Below, piece by piece: positions 1 to 64,000 of a stretch of DNA of 64,000 nucleotides. The notes under the pieces were generated by a model. It searched no databases. It was not told the DNA's origin and saw nothing but the letters and a program-made list of their open reading frames with translations. This stretch comes from Balaenoptera acutorostrata. Taxonomy: Eukaryota > Chordata > Mammalia > Artiodactyla > Balaenopteridae. The position numbers and the translations under genes were made by a program. Position 1 is the first letter of the stretch, and each line of letters opens with the position of its first letter. The DNA is taken from positions 41,765,239 through 41,829,238 of the forward strand of contig NC_080065.1 in assembly GCF_949987535.1 (NCBI RefSeq), read 5' to 3'.

Positions 1-559
1 ACTACAGTATACAAAAATTGAAATTAAAAAATAAAGTATTGGTTATCATTAGTGCTTTTTAAAATTGAGTTTACATCATGAAACAAGTTCATAGTGAATT
101 TCCAATATAATTTAATTTATAAAAAAGAAGTGTAAGTAAAACAAAGATGGAGAGAGAGATTAGTGCATTTGGGGATAGAATTTTGAATTGGTTGATGCCA
201 AGTATCTTCTTATACATGATTGAATTGATTCTAAATACCAGTCTGTGTATAGACAGAACAAGTGCTATCATGACATTTTATACTTGAAGAAATGTGCTGA
301 GAGAGGTTAAATATTCCCCAAGGATGTGTAGTTTGGTGGTAACCAAGTCTATAATTCAGTTCTGATTCCTATCACTTCTGAGGAAGAAGTAGTAGTAGTA
401 TTTTTATGGAACTTTCTTCAAAGTGAATATTACTATGATAATATGTTCCCCATTATTAAATTTTAATCCATAGTTATTTGTACTAGGAGTTCAGTTAATA
501 TGCTTGATTTCTCATATAGATAATATTATATAAAAATTATATGTTTGTTCTTCCTTTCC

Positions 560-1450
560 AGTATTCATACCTGTATTTTTTTCTCCTCTTGTACTGCCTA
601 GAACTTCCAGAATGATTTTTAATAATAGATATGAAAATTGGCATCTTTGTTCCTTTTCTCAAAATTAGTGAGCTTGCTTCTAGTCGCTTTCAGAAAAGCA
701 AGTATCATTCCTTTTCTCATTTACTAAGCTTTTTTTTTCTTTTAAGAATGAGTATTAAGTCTTTATCGAATTCTTGTTTGGCATCTGATGAGGTATCGTA
801 TATGTTTTCTCCTTTGAATAGAAGGTGACAAGTTATATTAGCAGATATCTTAAGGCTGCCCTATAAGAACTACGTGTATTTTGTCATGTACTCTGTTATT
901 AAATACTTCAAATTGATGACGGAATTAAACTGTTCTATGGCATTTGATAGAACTTGCTAGCAAATCTATCTGAGCCTGGTATCCTTTTAGGGATGGTTCT
1001 AGAGCAGTTGTCATATTTTTCTGCCATGATTGGTGAACCTGTTCTTTTGTTTCTATTTCTTAGTCATTGTTTAACATGTGTTCTTCTTGAAAGCCCACTA
1101 TATTGGAGGAATGTCCAAATTTTTCAGCAAAAAGTGTTTTTAATAGTGTTCAGTCTGTAAGTCTAAAAATCTTCTGCATCTCTGTGGTTATTTCTCCTTT
1201 CTCATTTCTGTTACTTTATATTTATTCTTGTCTTTTTCTCCCCTTGATTTTTCTTCCAAAAGTTTGCCTATTTTAAAAATTATTTCAAGCAAATAACTCT
1301 CTTTTATGTTGCTTTTAATTTCTAAATGCAGTAATCTTGATAGTACTTTTATTAATTCCTTCTGCTAATGTTCCTCAGGATTTTTTCCCTACTTTTTCTG
1401 GATAATACGGTTCAGTGCTTATCTCATCGTCTAAGTGTGAAAATACAGTA
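560..1450 (-). mobile_element. Ancient L1 LINE fragment (ORF2 region)
   Basis: Read on the minus strand this stretch resembles degraded L1 ORF2 reverse-transcriptase sequence. The + strand shows the typical T-rich antisense wording, such as the run around ggttatttctcctttctc near 1190. Stops and gaps break every frame. The subfamily and exact ends cannot be set by eye. Confidence 0.5.
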
Positions 1451-1959
1451 TGGAATTTTTTTTGCCCTATGAACATGTATCAGCATAATCCTCCAAATTC
1501 AGGATTATGCCATGCTATTTATTTCCTTAGCAGATTTGCCATTTTATAATTTTAATCTATTAAGTTACCTGTGCCATCTATTGGAACTCATTTCATTGTT
1601 TTTGTGAAAATGAAAATTGAGAGGGTCTTCAAGTTTTAGGTATACATAATAACATGTATATAAATGAAATACTAAAGATATATTGGCTCTTCAAATAAAA
1701 TGAAGAAATAAAGCAGCCTTCTAGTTTGCCTGTGGAGTTTATTCTGTAGACAGTTTTCTGTTTTTTAAAGGTAAGTATATTACAAATCACAGATAATTGA
1801 CTCTGTTGTGACAGGCCAGCAGAATTCTTTCTCACCAGTTACCACCTTTAATTAGGAGGCTTACCTACTGGAGGGTATGAATTCTCTCATTTCTCTTACA
1901 TATTTTACAAGATACTGCAATTGTTGAGTGACAATATTTTGATATAAAAAAACATAGCA

Positions 1960-2170
1960 AAGCATTGATGTTTGGATTCAGACAGTTTTACCACTTACTA
2001 CGCTATGTGTAATTACTTTAGTTACTTAAATAATTTGGGTGAATTAATTTTTCTGGGCCTTGGTTTCCTCATCTTTAAAATAGGGATAATAATTGATTGG
2101 CTTGGTGGTTGACATGAATATCATATGTAGGGGAAATATGCAGATTATATTACAAAACCAGGATAGTTAT
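1960..2170 (+). mobile_element. MIR-type SINE
   Basis: The stretch carries the MIR core wording: loss of a tRNA-like head, then a 'cttggtttcctcatctttaa' core followed by an A/T-rich 'ataggg' segment. It is old and diverged, and boundaries are approximate. Confidence 0.5.
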
Positions 2171-2694
2171 TATTTATAATTATTTCTATTAAGTTACATA
2201 GTAATGAATAATGGAATGATGGCTTAAATTAGAAATAGAATAAAAGCAGTAGTTTAAGAGATGCGTTTCCATAGCTCTCTACTTATCTCTCCCTTATCCA
2301 CAGAAGTTCCAGTAATGCTTGCGTAGTCTGGTAGGGAAGGGAAGAGAAAATATTCATACTGTTAACAGCCTTTAACAAAAATCTACAGGTTCTCTATAAA
2401 ACATACACGTTAAAGAACCTAATTGTCCCCAGAAGCTTTCAGAAAAAAAAATTGTCAGCCTTAGACTCAAGTGGGAGACTTCCCATGAAGGAATTTGAGT
2501 TCGAAAGCATTCTGTTCTGTCACTGACTCATTCTGTTACCTTAAATGCATTCTTTATCCTTTTTGTGTCCTACTTTCCTATGTCTAAACAAAGACAATGT
2601 ATTATTACAGATGTCAAAATAGGTTGAGGAAGATTTAGAAATAATTAGTTAAACAACAACAAAAGAAAACATAGAATCAATTCAGACAGCTGGG

Positions 2695-2860
2695 ATGCTC
2701 CTCAAAGATCATCAGCAAACCTCTTCATTTTATAACTAAGCAGACGGTGGCTTAGATTTGAAGGGATCAACAGCTAATTGGTAGCAGAGTCAGATTTGAA
2801 GTGCTTTGTCTACTCTTACATTTCTGTTCTCGACTTGAATACACCTCTGTGATCTGGCCT
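2695..2860. mobile_element. Possible MIR/L2-derived fragment
   Basis: The wording 'cctcttcattttataa..aag' followed by 'agctaattggtagcagagtcag' is typical of MIR-class elements. It is short and diverged, so this is a tentative call. Confidence 0.35.
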
Positions 2861-3135
2861 ATTGTATCGTAATGGTTATTTAATGGATACTGTCATGCAA
2901 ACTGAAAACATTTTGGTTTGGGTAAATTAAGCCAAAAGCAGAAATTAAAAGTGTTCTAATGCTTAAATACTAATCAAAATACAGACTGGTAGAAAATCTC
3001 TTAGAAAATGATATGTCGAATGCCTAATCCTGTCTTTCGGTATTATGCAACATTTATTTACTAAATTATATTGTCTTGAATCACACCTCACTGCCTTCCA
3101 GTGTCAACACTTTGTGTAAGCCATTTGATCCTTTA

Positions 3136-3447
3136 CTCTTTTTTTTTAATATAAATTAATTAATTTATTTATTTATTTATTTTTGGCTGTGTTGGGTCTT
3201 CGTTTCTGTGCGAGGGCTTTCTCTAGTTGTGGCAAGCGGGGGCCACTCTTCATCGCGGTGCGCGGGCCTCTCACTATCGCGGCCTCTCTTGTTGCGGAGC
3301 ACAGGCTCCAGACGCGCAGGCTCAGTAGTTGTGGCTCACGGGCCTAGCTGCTCCGCGGCATGTGGGATCTTCCCAGACCAGGGCTCGAACCCGTGTCCCC
3401 TGCGTTGGCAGGCAGATTCTCAACCACTGCGCCACCAGGGAAGCCCC
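3136..3447 (-). mobile_element. Long CHR-type (tRNA-derived) SINE
   Basis: The poly-T/TTTA tail is on the left and the tRNA-like head (minus-strand reading: gggcttccctggtggcgcag) is on the right, so the element is antisense to PARP8. The B-box-like ggttcgagccc is visible on the minus strand. A 15-bp target site duplication, ccatttgatccttta, lies at 3121-3135 and 3448-3462. An open frame of 86 codons inside it is a by-product of its GC-rich sequence and not a gene. Confidence 0.92.
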
Positions 3448-4878
3448 CCATTTGATCCTTTAAATTGAGTTACTCATTTCCCTGTTTTCTTAAACAGAAA
3501 GTTCTAATTTATTTGCCTCTTGATGCTTTAGTAGAGTCCTCCTCATTCCATGACGCTGAGATATTCCATGATAAGGAGTCCACTGTGCAGATTTTTCTCG
3601 ATCTTCCCTTCTAGTTGGTGGTCAGCTATTGCTTCCATTGCTTTTTCTTCTCAAGTTTGCGTCAAGGAATCCATTGTTCATAGGGAAAACCTAACTATGC
3701 ACAGTGAATCAGTAAGGCTCTGAATGAGGGTTTAAGAAGTTTAAAAATGGACTGAACCCTCTGAATGAGGGTTAAGAAATTATAAAACTCTGTTTTAACA
3801 GAGCAGCTGTTGACCCTCACCTGAAGGTATGAGTTTACTGACAGAAGAGACCCCAGATAAGCAGTCAAAGGCTCACCTAATATGATGAGACAGTAATTAA
3901 AAAGTTATATTAAGTCTGTTTCTTAATCCGGGGTCTCACTTGATAAACACAAAAATCCTCACACCCTCCTAGATGCTACTTGAAAAGGAAATAAGGCAAA
4001 ATTTGTAATTAGAACAAATCAAAGTAATGGGGCAAACCTGTTTTGTTTCAAGTCTAATCCACCCCATCTCCTCTCAGATTCCTGAATAACTTAAAGCCTT
4101 GTGACTTTGAGAGTGTTTTGTGGCTACGTTGTGAATACATATCACTGTCATTTACTCACTACTCAAGGTCTAAAAACAGTACAGATGTTTCTTCGGAAAT
4201 AAAGTAATGACTTAGCTGTCTATCAGTTAAAAATCATGTTCTCACTGTACTGACACAATATTATGAAAACTGGGCTCAAGATCTTTTATCATGTGTTCAG
4301 TAAGTCATCTGAACACTCATTTCTCCTAGCAGAAATTGATACAGGCTTCTATTGTGGGTTAGGTATATTTTATACTTTTATTTTTTATATATATTTTTAC
4401 ATTTTTTATACATCATTGATGAGTGTATTATAGGACCATTATTTAAAAATTGGTTAAATATTTGTTGAATAGCTGTGTCGCAGATGCCCTGTAATCATCA
4501 ATGAGCAAAAAAAATAACAGTCGTGTGTCATATTACCATATACTTGGTACCAATATTGGGAAGGATGCTCTTCACTGAGTTGAGGCAAGCAGTTGCGTCC
4601 AAATGATCCATCACTGCATGGATGTTAGAGATGTGTTTGGATAGTCTCCATCCAAAGTCCATATTTCTCTAGGAGATGCAAACATCTTTAAAGAAGCCAT
4701 TTACAATTAATTCGCACATAAACCTGCAATTTACTTCATTTTTTTTCTGAGGTTAATCAGAACAGTAGTGTGTGCCTTATGAGTGTTGGAAGTGATGTGG
4801 CTATACCTTAATTTTTTTTAATAAAGGTTGTACTTTTTCAAGTTACTATGCCTTTAGTTGTCTGTATTTCTTTTGCAG

Positions 4879-63046
<58,168 letters not shown>

Positions 63047-64000
63047 GTAAGTTGTTTTTTCACATATACATACAGAAATGTGAGGAATACTTACTAGTTG
63101 GGAGAACTGACCCCTGTGATTTTTAGGCAGCCTCTCCAGGAAATTGAAGTTAACTCAGGCCAAGCCTAATTCTTCAGTTAGAAATGACCATATGTGCCCC
63201 AGCCCTAAGTTTCTCCAAGATATCAAATTCAATTTCAGGCTGCTGCCCTGAACTTTTAAGTAAACAAGTCAATGTGAAATCATTTAGTTATTCCACATGT
63301 GATAGAGAGAACATTATCTAGAGATTGACCAGGAAAAGGTAGTGTGCTTTTTTATCATTGTCAGTTTAATATTGGCACAGCTTTACTTTTCTATATTGGA
63401 GAAGATATTGCCTCCAGATATCTTACTTATCGGCCTAATATGCTTACAAAATAAAGAAAAAGCTAATGGACTCTGATTTCAGTTCTGATCGTCACCTGGG
63501 AGCAGTATCTAAAATCTCAGCTCTCCCATCTATGAATCTCTAAACTATGAGATTCCTATATATTGGATTCCTGTATAAGTACATATATTCTTAGGTGAAA
63601 GGGCAGCAATTAGAAAATTTTGTTAAGCGACTGATTCAAAAGATTTTGTTTCAATTTTTTCCATGAGCAAAGTGGGAAACTGTAATTTGAATGTAGGCAA
63701 TTTCTAATTTTACAAATATATGTAAATAAAGCATGATGATGATAATTTTTGCAATTTTAAAATCTTGAACTAACTTTTCTGCTTAGCAAATTCAGATATT
63801 TCCCCAGTTGAATAGCTGGTGGATACTTAGGGAATTCAATAATAAAAGTCTCAAAAAGAAATGTAATTAGGAAGGCAGATCTGCTTGAATGTGATTACAT
63901 AGCATATTCCAAAGCTAAATATAAACGACTTTGGATTGTCTGTCTCCTATTCCTTTTCCATTAGCCTAAAGAATTATCCTTCATATCAGCAATTCCATGT
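63047..64000 (+). other. PARP8 intron (3' part outside window)
   Basis: AT-rich single-copy sequence to the window end. No exon or repeat recognised. Confidence 0.75.

Larger units (their letters stand above)
1..4878 (+). other. PARP8 intron (5' part outside window)
   Basis: The window opens inside an intron. It holds an old L1 fragment, MIR-like pieces and one CHR SINE, listed separately. The remaining stretches (1-560, 1450-1960, 2170-2695 and 3463-4878) are AT-rich with no coding signal I can support. A short imperfect direct repeat built on ctctgaatgagggtt lies at about 3718-3778. Confidence 0.8.

Noticed and set aside
3208..3468. 86-codon open frame
   Set aside because: Lies within a CHR SINE. 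The same arginine/serine-rich frame recurs in the copies at 10047-10367 and 18335-18583, so it is repeat sequence.

Overview
This is vertebrate nuclear DNA, almost certainly from a whale or dolphin. It carries long AT-rich introns, small GT-AG exons, and many L1, L2 and MIR fragments. It also carries repeated copies of the tRNA-derived SINE family (CHR type) known from cetaceans and their close relatives. Species assignment rests on recalled repeat families and was not checked against a database.

One host gene runs the whole length on the + strand: PARP8, a mono-ADP-ribosyltransferase. Sixteen coding exons were placed by reading splice sites and keeping the frame open. They are 4879-4968, 8064-8134, 9621-9698, 11293-11387, 21135-21195, 21630-21720, 33472-33538, 35513-35638, 36164-36728, 38364-38414, 38520-38615, 50423-50515, 56893-57018, 58281-58346, 61150-61217 and 62998-63046. 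Joined, they give 597 codons without a stop or a phase conflict. About 60 N-terminal residues lie upstream of the window, and the catalytic C-terminal domain lies downstream. Residue numbers below count from the first full codon at 4881.

The intron between the first two of these exons holds an antisense, intronless, full-length copy of GTF2H3 (TFIIH p34 subunit). It has an intact 309-codon reading frame, a poly(A) tail and a 13-bp target site duplication. This is the most striking insertion in the window.

The rest of the introns is mostly repeats. There are five long CHR SINEs, all antisense to PARP8, and three short CHR SINEs. A 4-kb 5'-truncated L1 is nested in an L2 at 27.3-32.9 kb, and a 1.2-kb L1 lies at 45.8-47.1 kb. 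Older L1 fragments include one with a 5' inversion. A solitary LTR lies 59 bp upstream of an exon. Two non-repetitive stretches (about 17.0 and 48.6-49.0 kb) look like conserved non-coding elements. A possible in-frame 57-bp cassette exon sits just before the fourth exon. No bacterial features, CRISPR arrays or defence systems are present, and I found no wholly new biological system.
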